Shown here: positions 8,821 to 18,264 of the stretch, piece after piece
How positions within the stretch are numbered: the first letter of the stretch is position 1
How the letters are laid out: each line of letters begins with the position of its first letter
Source of the DNA: Gibbsiella quercinecans
GTDB taxonomy: Bacteria > Pseudomonadota > Gammaproteobacteria > Enterobacterales > Enterobacteriaceae
Assembly: GCF_002291425.1 (NCBI RefSeq)
Contig: NZ_CP014136.1
Coordinates: forward strand, 2,790,001-2,854,000
DNA length: 64,000 nt
Direction of reading: 5' to 3'
Notes under the pieces: model-generated
The model's input: the letters and a program-made list of their open reading frames with translations, nothing else
What the model was told of the DNA's origin: nothing
Database searches by the model: none
Position numbers and translations under genes: made by a program

Positions 8821-10012
8821 ACGACGCCGCCAGCGCTTGCGCGCATGCCCAGGCAGAACTCCAGGCCCACTGGAAGTTGTATCCCCCCAGCCAGCCGGTC
8901 ACGTCGACCACTTCACCAATAAAGTACAGGCCGGGCACTTTGTTGACCTGCATCGTTTTTGAGGAAAGTGCGTGGGTGTCAACGCCGCCGATAGTCACTT
9001 CCGCCGTACGGTAGCCTTCGGTGCCGTTGGGCTGTACCCGCCAGTTTTGCAGGTTATCCACCAGCGTTGCGATCTGGCCTGGCGTGAGCTGCTTCAAGGT
9101 GGCTTCCGGCAGTTGCCCGAGCGTTTGCAGGCACTCTACCAACCGCTTTGGCAAATGCAGCGCCAGCGTGTTCTTCAGGCTTTGGTTCGGGTGCGCCTGG
9201 CGTTGTTCATCAAGGAACCCCGCTAAATCAAGCGCAGGGAGTAAGTTAATACTCACAAACTCACCCGGTTGCCAGTAGCTGGAGATCTGCAGCACCGCCG
9301 GGCCGGACAGGCCGCGGTGGGTAAACAGAATAGCTTCACGAAAACGGGTGCCGTTTTCCGCCGTGATCTCTGCCGGCACCGAGACGCCGGAAAGCGTCTG
9401 CGAATGTTCCAACAGCGGTTTATGCAGGGTAAATGGCACCAGTGCGGCCCGGGTCGGCAACACCTGCAGGCCGAACTGCTCTGCCAGCTTATAGCCGAAC
9501 GGCGTTGCGCCCAGCCCCGGCATCGAAAGCCCACCGCTGGCCACCACCAGTGAGCGAGCGCTCACTTTGCTACCGTTAAGCTGCAGTTCGAAGCCGGCCG
9601 CGGTTTTTTCTACGCTGATCACTTCGCTGCGCAACCGCAGCGAGACCTGGCCCAGCTCACACTCTTGCACCAGCATATCGACAATTTGCTGGGCCGATTC
9701 ATCGCAAAACAACTGGCCGAGCGTTTTTTCGTGGTAGGCGATACCGTAGCGGTTGACCAGATCGATAAAATCCCATTGGGTATAACGCGCCAGCGCCGAT
9801 TTACAAAAATGCGGGTTGCTGGAAAGGTAGGCCGCCGGCTCCGCGTGCATGTTGGTAAAATTACAACGCCCGCCGCCAGACATCAGAATTTTGCGGCCCG
9901 GTTTTTTGCCGTTATCCAGCAACAGCACCCGGCAGCCGAGTTGCCCTGCCTGCGCCGCGCAAAACATCCCCGCCGCGCCCGCACCGATTATGACGACATC
10001 AAACTGTTCCAC
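8819..10012 (-). CDS. yhiN: HI0933-family FAD-dependent flavoprotein YhiN
   Basis: A 397-residue predicted flavoprotein. The N-terminal Rossmann motif IIGAGAAGMFCA (about 8-19) binds the ADP part of FAD, followed by the family-specific GRKILMSGGGRCNFTN and, near the C-terminus, GLYFIGEVVDVTGWLGGYN. Family members are thought to be oxidoreductases, but no reaction is firmly known. The start is GTG at 10012; the upstream AGG is weak but plausible. It is divergent from pitA, the same arrangement as in E. coli, and convergent with the autotransporter. The family call is firm; the biological role is open. Confidence 0.92.
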   Translation of the reverse strand: MEQFDVVIIGAGAAGMFCAAQAGQLGCRVLLLDNGKKPGRKILMSGGGRCNFTNMHAEPAAYLSSNPHFCKSALARYTQWDFIDLVNRYGIAYHEKTLGQLFCDESAQQIVDMLVQECELGQVSLRLRSEVISVEKTAAGFELQLNGSKVSARSLVVASGGLSMPGLGATPFGYKLAEQFGLQVLPTRAALVPFTLHKPLLEHSQTLSGVSVPAEITAENGTRFREAILFTHRGLSGPAVLQISSYWQPGEFVSINLLPALDLAGFLDEQRQAHPNQSLKNTLALHLPKRLVECLQTLGQLPEATLKQLTPGQIATLVDNLQNWRVQPNGTEGYRTAEVTIGGVDTHALSSKTMQVNKVPGLYFIGEVVDVTGWLGGYNFQWAWSSAWACAQALAAS

Positions 10013-10310
10013 CCAAGCCTCTCGAAAATCACAACTGCCGTAAAAAGGCCGCCATTTTACGCTATTTCGCCGCCACTCATCGGCAAATTTACCGAGAAAA
10101 AGCGCTTAATGGGGGATAATAACCGAAGAAAGTAAGAAAATATTACAGGTCAAAAATCCAGATAATGCATTGAAATTAATTATTTTTATTGGTTATTTGT
10201 CATCAAATAGTCACATTGAAATCAAAAAAACGTCATATTTTGCTTTTCCCCGGCACCGATTGTCACCGATAATGCGCGGCGTTCATGTCCACCAACCTGG
10301 CTTAACGCTT
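10013..10310. promoter_or_regulatory. yhiN-pitA divergent promoter region
   Basis: 298 bp, AT-rich in its right half. A weak Pho-box-like pair (TTGTCAT at 10197-10203, then TAGTCAC at 10208-10214, spaced by 4 bp) lies upstream of pitA; it matches the PhoB consensus poorly in the second half. No gene is seen. Confidence 0.35.
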
Positions 10311-11807
10311 ATGTTGCATTTGTTCGCTGGCCTGGATTTTCATACCGGCCTGATGTTGATTCTCGCACTGTTGTTTGTCTTGTTTTATGAAGCCATTAAC
10401 GGCTTTCACGACACGGCCAATGCGGTTGCTACTGTCATTTATACTCGCGCTATGCGTTCGCAACTTGCGGTCGTCATGGCAGGTGTCTTCAACTTCCTTG
10501 GCGTCATACTCGGTGGTTTGAGTGTTGCCTACGCCATTGTTCATCTGTTGCCAACCGATCTGCTGTTGAACGTCAGTTCAGCGCACGGGTTAGCGATGGT
10601 GTTCTCAATGCTGTTGGCCGCCATTATTTGGAACCTCGGTACCTGGTATTTTGGTCTGCCGGCTTCCAGCTCCCATACGCTGATTGGCGCCATTATCGGT
10701 GTGGGGTTAACCAATGCCATGGTGACCCATACGTCAGCGGTCGATGCGCTGAACATCCCGAAAATGATCAGTATTTTCCTGTCGTTGATCTTTTCCCCAC
10801 TGGTGGGGATGCTGGTCGCTGGGGTGATGGTGTTTGTGTTGCGCCGCTATTGGAGCAGTACTAAAAAACGTCAGCGTATTCATATGACTCCGGCCGAACG
10901 TGAAAAGGTCGATGGCAAACGCAAACCGCCGTTCTGGACCCGCATCGCACTTATCCTGTCAGCTATCGGCGTTAGCTTTTCGCACGGCGCCAACGACGGC
11001 CAGAAAGGCATTGGTTTGATCATGCTGGTGCTGATCGGCGTTGCTCCTGCCGGCTTTGTGCTGAATATGAATGCAACCGGTTATGACATCACACGCACGC
11101 GTGATGCCGTTAACCATTTGCAGCAGTATTATCAGTTGCACGGTGATTCGCTGTCGCATGTGCTGACGCTGGCGCCGTTGGGCTCTATCGCGGATAGCAC
11201 CGCTGCCGAGCAAGCGGAATTCCACTGCGACAATTCAAGCGCGTTGCCTGCACTGGAATACACCACCGGCCTGCTGAATAATCTGCAAAGCTACGATCAA
11301 CTGACGGTTGAACAGCGCAGCCATCTGCGCCGTCTGCTGATGTGCGTTAGCGATACCTCAAGCCGTGTTGCCAAGCTGCCGGAAACCTCTTCAGAGGATA
11401 AGCGTTTCCTCAACAACCTGCGCCAGGATCTGCTGCAAACCGTTGAATATGCGCCGTTGTGGATTATTGTTGCGGTTGCATTGGCACTGTCGTTGGGCAC
11501 TATGGTGGGCTGGCGCCGCGTCGCGACAACCATCGGTGAGAAGATCGGCAAGAAGGGCATGACTTACGCGCAGGGCGTATCGGCCCAGATGACAGCCGCG
11601 CTGTCCATCGGCGTGGCCAGCTATACCGGGATGCCGGTGTCCACCACGCACGTGTTGTCTTCTGCTGTTGCCGGGACGATGATCGTCGATGGCGGCGGCG
11701 TGCAGAGCAAAACCGTGAAGAATATCCTGATGGCATGGGTGTTAACCCTGCCGGTATCGATAGTGCTTTCCGGCGGGCTCTACTGGTTGGCTCTCAAGCT
11801 GATCTAA
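10311..11807 (+). CDS. pitA: Low-affinity metal-phosphate / inorganic phosphate transporter PitA
   Basis: A 498-residue inner-membrane Pit-family symporter that takes up phosphate, mainly as a neutral metal-phosphate complex, with protons. The duplicated family signature is visible: [19 protein letters not shown] near the N-terminus and [14 protein letters not shown] in the middle, with a long hydrophilic central loop carrying EFHCDNSS. The ATG at 10311 gives [10 protein letters not shown], matching E. coli PitA, which is 499 residues; a longer open frame from 10170 adds 47 residues with no family support. The Shine-Dalgarno is weak. The order yhiN-pitA-uspB-uspA is the E. coli order. Confidence 0.95.
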   Translation: MLHLFAGLDFHTGLMLILALLFVLFYEAINGFHDTANAVATVIYTRAMRSQLAVVMAGVFNFLGVILGGLSVAYAIVHLLPTDLLLNVSSAHGLAMVFSMLLAAIIWNLGTWYFGLPASSSHTLIGAIIGVGLTNAMVTHTSAVDALNIPKMISIFLSLIFSPLVGMLVAGVMVFVLRRYWSSTKKRQRIHMTPAEREKVDGKRKPPFWTRIALILSAIGVSFSHGANDGQKGIGLIMLVLIGVAPAGFVLNMNATGYDITRTRDAVNHLQQYYQLHGDSLSHVLTLAPLGSIADSTAAEQAEFHCDNSSALPALEYTTGLLNNLQSYDQLTVEQRSHLRRLLMCVSDTSSRVAKLPETSSEDKRFLNNLRQDLLQTVEYAPLWIIVAVALALSLGTMVGWRRVATTIGEKIGKKGMTYAQGVSAQMTAALSIGVASYTGMPVSTTHVLSSAVAGTMIVDGGGVQSKTVKNILMAWVLTLPVSIVLSGGLYWLALKLI

Positions 11808-11828
11808 GCGTCATCCACGCAGAATACG

Positions 11829-11861
11829 ATGCCAGTCAGCAAGCTGACTGGCATTTTTTTC
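11829..11861. terminator. Terminator between pitA and uspB
   Basis: A perfect stem (ATGCCAGTCA / TGACTGGCAT around GCAAGC) followed by seven T on the plus strand, 21 bp after pitA. It lies between convergent genes. Confidence 0.9.
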
Positions 11862-11913
11862 GCCCGTATATCACCCAATGCCTATAGAGATAGCGGTATG
11901 AAAACGGCTTGGC

Positions 11914-12249
11914 TCAATACCAAATCAGCATGGCCAGCAGGCTTATCACCACCAGGCCGCACAGGGCGGAGGTCAGCACGAACTGGCCGCGCACCCGTTC
12001 GCAGCGGCGGATGAACTCGGGATCATGATGGTCGGTGTAGCGCTGCGCGTAGATATACCACACCAGCCTTAGCTGCTTGCTCGGCTGGCCGTGCGTGGTA
12101 AAAAAGCCCCCGCCGTCGACGTATTGATACAACAACGGGTCACAGCCGCGCAATACCACCAGCAGCGCCCGCAGAGAAGAGTAATAACGCGCCATGTTTA
12201 TCACACAGACCACACACAATGCCCAAAACAGCGCGACGGTACTGATCAT
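11914..12249 (-). CDS. uspB: Universal stress protein B
   Basis: A 111-residue small inner-membrane protein, the same length as E. coli UspB and near-identical through segments such as [19 protein letters not shown]. It has one N-terminal membrane segment ([20 protein letters not shown]) and a second at the C-terminus ([16 protein letters not shown]), with a basic cytoplasmic middle. UspB is induced in stationary phase in E. coli and helps ethanol resistance; the biochemical role is not known. The start at 12249 is favoured over an upstream frame by homology and by GGAGGGG just before it. It is divergent from uspA. Confidence 0.95.
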   Translation of the reverse strand: MISTVALFWALCVVCVINMARYYSSLRALLVVLRGCDPLLYQYVDGGGFFTTHGQPSKQLRLVWYIYAQRYTDHHDPEFIRRCERVRGQFVLTSALCGLVVISLLAMLIWY

Positions 12250-12802
12250 GATTCCCCTCCTCAAGGCGTTGTCATCCGCGGCAATCCACCGCGGCCAACC
12301 ACCCAACCACTACCACAAATTCAACGACTTCCTGGCGCATCGCCCACGATAGAGCCCCCAGGGGGTATTGCTATTGAAATCACACAGGGAACGGCGAGGC
12401 CGCTATTCATTATTGTAGGATAATGAGACGCAAACCAATCTGCATCATGCATAAAATTTATCGCAATCCGTTCGATTGTCACCTGCCACTTGGTTATAAC
12501 GCATAACCACAGCTTTTTACTACGCGATGAGTAACGGCGATCAGGCTATACTTTTGAGCAGATACGCTTATCTTTCTGGCGCGCAGGCGAGTAATATCCA
12601 CTTAAATAATAGGATTTTCAGCGCTGTCGGTGTAAAACGGAAGCGTAACGGTGACAGAATCGATTGATACAATGCAGTGTGATCGCCCCAACATTTCACT
12701 GTGTTATCTGAATGATATTATGCAGGTAAACCGAAAGCGCCGGATTGCAACGCCGAATACCTGCTAACTCTTTAATCAGCCTTATATGGAAGGAGTATTC
12801 TC
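12250..12802. promoter_or_regulatory. uspB-uspA intergenic region
   Basis: 553 bp with no convincing gene. It must carry the divergent uspB and uspA promoters and a long uspA leader; uspA has a good ribosome site (GGAAGGAG) at its end. I could not assign specific operator sites. Confidence 0.5.
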
Positions 12803-13258
12803 ATGGCTTACAAACACATTCTGATCGCGGTTGACCTATCGCCAGAAAGCAAGACTCTGGTCGAGAAAGCCGTATCAATGGCGCGGCCGTATAATGCGAA
12901 GGTGTCTCTGATTCATGTGGATGTTAACTATTCCGATCTTTACACCGGCCTGATCGACGTCAACCTTGGCGATATGCAAAAGCGCATCTCTGAAGAAACC
13001 CGCCACGCACTGGCCGAACTGTCGCAGAACGCCGGTTATCCGATTACCCAAACCCTGAGCGGCAGCGGCGATTTGGCGCAGGTGCTGGTCGATGCCATCA
13101 GAAAATACGATATGGATCTGGTGCTGTGCGGCCACCATCAGGACTTCTGGAGCAAGCTGATGTCCTCCGCGCGCCAACTGATCAACACCGTGCATATCGA
13201 TATGCTGATCGTGCCGTTGCGCGATGACGACGAAGCTGAAGAAGAAGAAACCGAGTAA
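12803..13258 (+). CDS. uspA: Universal stress protein A
   Basis: A 151-residue cytoplasmic stress protein, almost identical to E. coli UspA (144 residues) over the core: [17 protein letters not shown] at the start, [13 protein letters not shown], and [20 protein letters not shown]. The usual nucleotide-binding G-2x-G-9x-G signature of the ATP-binding Usp subfamily is absent, as in other UspA-type members. It differs in its C-terminus, which runs on in an acidic tail ([12 protein letters not shown]), longer than in E. coli. It protects cells in growth arrest and oxidative stress. It has a strong Shine-Dalgarno site and a terminator right after it, so it is monocistronic. Confidence 0.95.
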   Translation: MAYKHILIAVDLSPESKTLVEKAVSMARPYNAKVSLIHVDVNYSDLYTGLIDVNLGDMQKRISEETRHALAELSQNAGYPITQTLSGSGDLAQVLVDAIRKYDMDLVLCGHHQDFWSKLMSSARQLINTVHIDMLIVPLRDDDEAEEEETE

Positions 13259-13275
13259 GTTCGATTTTGCTTCAC

Positions 13276-13303
13276 CCCCATCCTTTTCGGGATGGGGTTC
13301 TTT
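13276..13303 (+). terminator. Intrinsic terminator after uspA
   Basis: CCCCATCC / GGATGGGG stem with a 6-nt loop, followed by TTCTTT, 17 bp past the uspA stop. Confidence 0.8.
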
Positions 13304-13700
13304 CCCGGCGGCAGGCCGGCGCGCCGTTCCTTTGTGCCGTAAGCGTATAACCTCAACCAGGCGGGGCTGTCTTTGCACCGGCTAAAAGTGATACTGTTCA
13401 CAGATCCCACCAATAGCGTTATCGCCTCCTGGCTGCAGTGGTTATACCACGGCAGGTAAAGCCGCTTAAGTTATTGCAGTGTTTTTTTATTGTTAATTAT
13501 TGGTTTCTTTTCGCGCGATACTCCGTTGTAATATTACCACCTCGTAAATTACTAACATATTTTTAACGCTAAAGTCCCGGTAATTTTACCTAAATGTGCG
13601 CAGATCACATTTTGTTAACTTCGACTGCGCGTGCTCTTCCATTCCTTTGTAATCTGCAGCCGTGGAGAAACCTCCCCCTACAGATAAAAAAGGTACAGCT
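13304..13700 (+). promoter_or_regulatory. Upstream region of the sugar ABC operon
   Basis: About 400 bp, AT-rich towards its 3' half, no gene seen. It holds a CRP-like element (AAATGTG-CGC-AGATCACATTT, about 13592-13612) whose flanks match the CRP consensus well but whose spacer is one base short, so its use is doubtful. No regulator gene is encoded beside this operon. Confidence 0.4.
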
Positions 13701-14687
13701 ATGAAATTTAACCTCGCATTATTCAATGCATGTGTGGTTTCTGCGTGCATATTATCAACAACGCCGGGCTTTGCTGCGGAGAAATATGACATTGCCGTGG
13801 TCGCCAAAGTTACGGGGATTCCGTGGTTTAACCGTATGGAAGTCGGCGTTAAAGAGGCGGCGACCAAACTGGACGTTAATGCTTACCAAACCGGCCCTTC
13901 AACCCCAGATCCCGCCGCCCAGGTGAAAGTGATCGAAGATCTGATCGCCAAAAACGTTAACGCCATTATCGTGGTGCCGAACGATGCCAAAGTGCTGGAG
14001 CCGGTGCTGAAGAAAGCGCGCGATAAAGGCATTGTGGTGCTCACGCATGAATCACCGGATCAGCAAATTGGCCAATGGGATATCGAAACTATCGACAGTG
14101 AGAAATATGCCCAAGCCAATATTGATGAGCTGGCCAAGAACATGGGCGGTAAGGGCGGCTACGCGATTTATGTCGGTTCACTGACTGTACCGTTGCACAA
14201 TGCCTGGGCGGATTTCGCCATCAAATACCAGAAAGAAAAGTACCCAGACATGTTTGAGGTCACTTCCCGGCTGCCGGTGGCGGAAAGCATCGACAAATCC
14301 TATGCCACCACGCTGGATCTGATGAAAACCTATCCGCAGATGAAAGGCATCATCGGTTTCGGCTCGCTCGGCCCGATTGGTGCCGGTCAGGCGGTCGCCA
14401 GCAAGCGCGCCAAAGACAAGATTAGCGTCGTGGGCATCGCCATGCCGGCCCAGGCGGCACCTTATCTGATGCGCGGCGATATCAAAAAGGCCCTGCTGTG
14501 GGACCCGAAAGACGCAGGTTATGCCCTGGTGACGGTGGCCGATCAGCTGCTGCAGGGTAAGGAAGTCACCCCGGATCTGACCATTGATGGGCTGGGCAAG
14601 GCGGATGTCGATATGGAACACAAAGTCATTCGGTTTAACAAAATTCTGGAAGTGACGAAAGACAACGCCAAATCTCTGGGCTTTTAA
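13701..14687 (+). CDS. Sugar ABC transporter periplasmic binding protein (LsrB/RhaS-like)
   Basis: A 328-residue periplasmic binding protein of the LacI-fold sugar family. A signal peptide ends around TPGFAA and mature EKYDIAVVAKVTGIPWFNRM starts with the typical first strand of the LsrB and rhamnose-binding RhaS group. Other shared pieces are NVNAIIVVPNDAKVLEPVL, GIVVLTHESPD and the hinge segments later on. The start at 13701 (MKFNLALF) is chosen because it begins the signal peptide and follows AAAAAGGT. It is the first gene of a six-gene operon and delivers the sugar to the permeases. Automatic pipelines may call it an autoinducer-2 protein; the lsrK, lsrF and lsrG genes are absent here, so that is unlikely. 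Confidence 0.88.
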   Translation: MKFNLALFNACVVSACILSTTPGFAAEKYDIAVVAKVTGIPWFNRMEVGVKEAATKLDVNAYQTGPSTPDPAAQVKVIEDLIAKNVNAIIVVPNDAKVLEPVLKKARDKGIVVLTHESPDQQIGQWDIETIDSEKYAQANIDELAKNMGGKGGYAIYVGSLTVPLHNAWADFAIKYQKEKYPDMFEVTSRLPVAESIDKSYATTLDLMKTYPQMKGIIGFGSLGPIGAGQAVASKRAKDKISVVGIAMPAQAAPYLMRGDIKKALLWDPKDAGYALVTVADQLLQGKEVTPDLTIDGLGKADVDMEHKVIRFNKILEVTKDNAKSLGF

Positions 14688-14718
14688 TTTTTATCTTGTG
14701 CCACACCAGGGAAAAGAA

Positions 14719-14750
14719 GCGCACGCCTCTGGCTATAAAGAGACGTGCGC
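14719..14750 (+). other. Intercistronic hairpin after the binding-protein gene
   Basis: Arms GCGCACGcCTCT and AGAGaCGTGCGC (one internal mismatch) enclose an 8-nt loop; there is no T-tract. It sits in the 129-bp gap between the binding-protein and ATPase genes. Such structures commonly protect the upstream message or lower downstream expression, so that the binding protein is made in excess. Confidence 0.55.
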
Positions 14751-14816
14751 CTGGAAAAACAATAGTCATTACTTTATGCATCCGGTTCAAAATAATACAT
14801 TGCACAGGCTAACGTT

Positions 14817-16316
14817 ATGACATCAACCACCGCATTTATCACGCTGGAAAATATCAGTAAGCAGTTTCCCGGCGTATTGGCCCTTGATCGGATCAATCTC
14901 ACGCTGAATAAAGGCGAGGTGCATTGCCTGGCCGGGCAAAATGGCTGTGGTAAAAGCACCATTATTAAAATTATTTCCGGGGTGTACCAACCCGAAAAAG
15001 GCGCCACTATTTTATTGGAAGGGAAACTATTTCATTCCCTAACGCCGCAGCTTTCCGCTTATTACGGCATTCAAGTTATTTACCAGGATCTGTCGTTATT
15101 CCCTAACCTGACGGTGACGGAAAATATTGCCATTCATCGCCACTTACCCGGCGGGCATTTTTGGGTTAATCAACGCGCGATGCGTCAGACGGCGCTGGAT
15201 GTTATGGCCCGCGTCGGCGTGCATATCGATCCGGACAAGAAAGTCGAGAAACTGTCGATTGCCGATCGCCAACTGGTCGCCATCTGCCGGGCGCTTGCCG
15301 CCGAAGCGCGGTTGGTGATTATGGACGAGCCGACCGCTTCGCTCACCCGCCAGGAGGTGGATGGCCTGCTGCGGGTGGTTAACGAGCTAAAGGCGGCTGG
15401 CATCTGCGTCGTATTCGTCAGCCACCGGCTGGATGAAGTCATGGAAGTGGCCGATCGGATCAGCGTAATGCGCGACGGCCAACTGGTCGGCACTTACCCG
15501 GCAAGCGAGTTGGACAGCCACGAGCTGGCTTTCCTGATGACCGGCCAACGCTTCCATTACAGCCAATTGCCGGCGCAGCCAGCGGTGGAAAGCACTCCGC
15601 TGCTGGAGGTTTGCGGGCTCACGCGGCGTGGAAAATATCACAATATCAACCTGGCGTTGCTCGCCGGCGAAATTGTTTCCATCGTCGGCCTGCTGGGCGC
15701 CGGCCGCACGGAGCTGTGCCTGGCGCTGTTTGGCATGGCGCACCCTGACGGCGGTGAAATCCGCATTGCGGGGCAGCCGGCGCAACTGCGCACTAACCGG
15801 GATGCGGTGCGCCATGGCATCGGCTACGTCTCTGAAGATCGCCTGACGCAGGGGCTTATCATGGAGCAATCCATCTTTGACAACACCATCGTCACCGTCT
15901 TTGACAAGCTACATACGCCACTCGGGCTGTTGGATCACCCGCGGGCCCGCGTGCTGGTCGATAAGCTGATTCGCGAGCTGAATATCAAGGTTTCCGATAG
16001 CGGCCTGCCGTTGAAGACGCTATCCGGCGGCAACGCCCAGCGCATTGCGATCGCCAAATGGGTCGCCACCCAGCCGAAGATCCTGATCCTTGATTCGCCT
16101 ACCGTCGGCGTCGATATCGCCAATAAAGAAGGGATCTACCAGATCGCCAGAGATCTGGCCGCGCAGGGGATGGCGGTATTGATGATCTGCGATGAGATCC
16201 CGGAGGCCTACTATAACAGCCACCGGGTATTGGTGATGCGCAAAGGCGAACTGGTGGCCGAATTTGCGCCGCACCACAGTACGGAACAACAGATTGCCGA
16301 GGTGGTCAATGGATAA
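14817..16316 (+). CDS. Sugar ABC transporter ATP-binding protein (RbsA/LsrA-type double ATPase)
   Basis: A 499-residue ATPase with two nucleotide-binding domains in one chain, the CUT2 family architecture. Domain 1 has Walker A GQNGCGKST (about 40-48) and Walker B VIMDEPTAS. Domain 2 has the degenerate P-loop GLLGAGRTEL, signature LSGGNAQRIAIAKW and Walker B LILDSPTVGVD, where Ser427 replaces the usual catalytic Glu. It would power the two permeases encoded next. The start at 14817 gives the normal N-terminus, though the ribosome site is only moderate. Its stop overlaps the next gene's ATG by 8 bp, so translation is probably coupled. Confidence 0.92.
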   Translation: MTSTTAFITLENISKQFPGVLALDRINLTLNKGEVHCLAGQNGCGKSTIIKIISGVYQPEKGATILLEGKLFHSLTPQLSAYYGIQVIYQDLSLFPNLTVTENIAIHRHLPGGHFWVNQRAMRQTALDVMARVGVHIDPDKKVEKLSIADRQLVAICRALAAEARLVIMDEPTASLTRQEVDGLLRVVNELKAAGICVVFVSHRLDEVMEVADRISVMRDGQLVGTYPASELDSHELAFLMTGQRFHYSQLPAQPAVESTPLLEVCGLTRRGKYHNINLALLAGEIVSIVGLLGAGRTELCLALFGMAHPDGGEIRIAGQPAQLRTNRDAVRHGIGYVSEDRLTQGLIMEQSIFDNTIVTVFDKLHTPLGLLDHPRARVLVDKLIRELNIKVSDSGLPLKTLSGGNAQRIAIAKWVATQPKILILDSPTVGVDIANKEGIYQIARDLAAQGMAVLMICDEIPEAYYNSHRVLVMRKGELVAEFAPHHSTEQQIAEVVNG

Positions 16317-17298
16317 ATCCCTTCTTGCACGCCTGGCAGGGCGGCACGAGCTTTACCTGGGCCTGATGGTGCTGTTTCTGGCTATCGGCCTGAGCGCCAG
16401 TACGACCGAATTCCTGACGCTCGGCAACCTGACGGACGTTGCCACAAGCTATGCCATTCTGGGGATCCTGGCCTGCGGCCTGTTCGTGGTGCTGATCGCC
16501 GGCGGTATTGATATTTCTTTCCCGGCGGTCACCGCCATCGCCCAGTACGCGATGGCAAGCTGGGTCATTGATCATGGCGGCAACTTCCCGCTGGCGTTCG
16601 CTTTGGCGATTGGCGTGGGGCTGCTGCTTGGGCTGGTGAACGGCTTCCTGGTTTATTGGCTGAAGGTGCCCGCCATCATTATCACCATTGCCACACTCAA
16701 CCTGTTCTATGGCCTGCTGGTGTATGCCACCAACGGCACCTGGCTGTATGGCTTTCCGGACTGGTTCATGGATGGCATCAGCTGGTTTTCGTTCACCGCC
16801 GCTGATGGCTATGACTACGGCCTGACGCTGCCGCTGCTGTGCCTGTTGGCGGTCATCGTCATCACCGGCGTACTGATGAACTTTACCCGGCTGGGCCGCC
16901 AGATTTTCGCCATGGGGGGCAACCGCGATGCGGCATCGCGCCTGGGGCTAAACCTGCTGCGGCTGCACTTCTACGTGTATGGCTATATGGGCATTCTGGC
17001 CGGTGTTGCCGCCGTCGTGCAGGCGCAGATAACCCAATCGGTCGCCCCCAATTCGTTGCTTGGTTTTGAACTGACGGTGCTGGCCGCCGTGGTGCTCGGC
17101 GGCACCAGCATGACCGGTGGGCGTGGTTCTCTTACCGGCACCTTGCTTGGCGTCGTGCTGCTGGCTTTCCTGCAAAACGGCCTGACGTTGCTTAGCGTTT
17201 CTTCTTACTGGCATACGGTGTTTAGCGGGATGATTATTCTGATCAGCATCAGCGCAACCGCCTGGAATGAAAAACGTAAGTTGGCCAAGGAGTTATAA
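16309..17298 (+). CDS. Sugar ABC transporter permease 1
   Basis: A 329-residue polytopic inner-membrane permease of the BPD_transp_2 family (RbsC, LsrC/LsrD). Visible landmarks are GLFVVLIAGGIDISFPAVTA, where the family has its GGIDLSVG-type motif, and the cytoplasmic coupling region with FAMGGNRDAASRLGLN, the family G-N-x-x-A-A-R-x-S-G segment. A further conserved run, LTVLAAVVLGGTSMTGGRG, lies near the C-terminus. The ATG at 16309 overlaps the end of the ATPase gene and gives MDKSLLARLAG. It pairs with the next permease to make a heterodimeric channel. The substrate cannot be told from the permease. Confidence 0.9.
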   Translation: MDKSLLARLAGRHELYLGLMVLFLAIGLSASTTEFLTLGNLTDVATSYAILGILACGLFVVLIAGGIDISFPAVTAIAQYAMASWVIDHGGNFPLAFALAIGVGLLLGLVNGFLVYWLKVPAIIITIATLNLFYGLLVYATNGTWLYGFPDWFMDGISWFSFTAADGYDYGLTLPLLCLLAVIVITGVLMNFTRLGRQIFAMGGNRDAASRLGLNLLRLHFYVYGYMGILAGVAAVVQAQITQSVAPNSLLGFELTVLAAVVLGGTSMTGGRGSLTGTLLGVVLLAFLQNGLTLLSVSSYWHTVFSGMIILISISATAWNEKRKLAKEL

Positions 17299-17299
17299 C

Positions 17300-18253
17300 A
17301 TGTCGCAGTTAATTCGTTTTCTCCCCGGCGACCGTATCATCCGCTTGCAGGGGATTATCATCATCGCCGTAGCATTGCTGTTCGCCGGGCTGCTGGGTGG
17401 GCGTTTCTTCAGCGCCGGCAACTTCCAGTCGATCGCCTCGCAGTTGCCAATCCTCGGTATGCTGGCGCTCGGTATGGGGATCACCATGCTAACCGGCGGC
17501 ATCAATCTGTCGATTATCGCCGGGGCGAATGCCTGTTCGCTGGTGATGGCGGCGATCATCGTCAGCCACCCCGATCAGCCGCTGTTTATCGCCCTGGCGC
17601 TGCTGGCCGGGCTGGCGGTGGCTATTGCCATCGGCTTACTGAACGGCGCGCTGGTCGCCTGGGTTGGCGTCTCGCCGATTCTGGCTTCGCTGGGCACCAT
17701 GACGCTAATCAGCGGGCTGAATATCCTGCTTTCCAACGGCGCCGTAATCTCCGGTTTCCCTGTGGTGATTCAGTACATCGGCAATGGCAGTATTCTCGGT
17801 ATTCCGGTGGCGCTGTTGCTGTTCCTGTTGGTGGCCGCCGGGCTGTGGCTGCTGTTGGAGCACACGACGCTGGGGCGCAGCCTCTACCTGATCGGTTCCA
17901 ACGAGCAGGCGACCCGCTTTAGCGGCGTCAATACGGCGCGGGTACAGATCGCCGTGTATATCCTTTCGGCCCTGCTTGGCTGGGGGGCCGCGTTGTTGAT
18001 GATGGCGAAATTCAATTCCGCCAAGGCCGGTTACGGCGAATCCTATCTGCTGGTGACCATTCTGGCCTCGGTACTCGGCGGCATTAATCCGGACGGTGGG
18101 TTTGGCCGCATCCTGGGGCTGTTGCTGGCGCTGATCGTGCTACAGATGTTGGAAAGCGGCCTCAATCTGCTGGGTGTCAGCAGCTATCTGACGATGGCCC
18201 TGTGGGGCGGCGTGCTGATCCTGTTTATCGCATTACAGAATCGAAAGGCCTGA
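17300..18253 (+). CDS. Sugar ABC transporter permease 2
   Basis: A 317-residue second permease of the same family, starting 1 bp after the first permease stop with AAGGAG upstream. It carries GITMLTGGINLSIIAGANAC (the GGIDLS-type motif), LYLIGSNEQATRFSGVNTAR (the coupling-helix segment) and TILASVLGGINPDGGFGR near the end. About ten hydrophobic segments are evident. The two permeases differ clearly from each other, so the transporter is a heterodimer as in LsrCD rather than a homodimer as in RbsC. Confidence 0.9.
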   Translation: MSQLIRFLPGDRIIRLQGIIIIAVALLFAGLLGGRFFSAGNFQSIASQLPILGMLALGMGITMLTGGINLSIIAGANACSLVMAAIIVSHPDQPLFIALALLAGLAVAIAIGLLNGALVAWVGVSPILASLGTMTLISGLNILLSNGAVISGFPVVIQYIGNGSILGIPVALLLFLLVAAGLWLLLEHTTLGRSLYLIGSNEQATRFSGVNTARVQIAVYILSALLGWGAALLMMAKFNSAKAGYGESYLLVTILASVLGGINPDGGFGRILGLLLALIVLQMLESGLNLLGVSSYLTMALWGGVLILFIALQNRKA

Positions 18254-18264
18254 GGAGAAGAAGA

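Noticed and set aside
10197-10214. Pho box upstream of pitA
   Set aside because: The first half matches but the second half has only 4 of 7 bases; not strong enough to list as a site of its own.
13592-13612. Perfect-looking CRP site before the sugar operon
   Set aside because: Flanks match but the spacer is one base short of the CRP consensus; kept only as a low-confidence note inside the intergenic entry.
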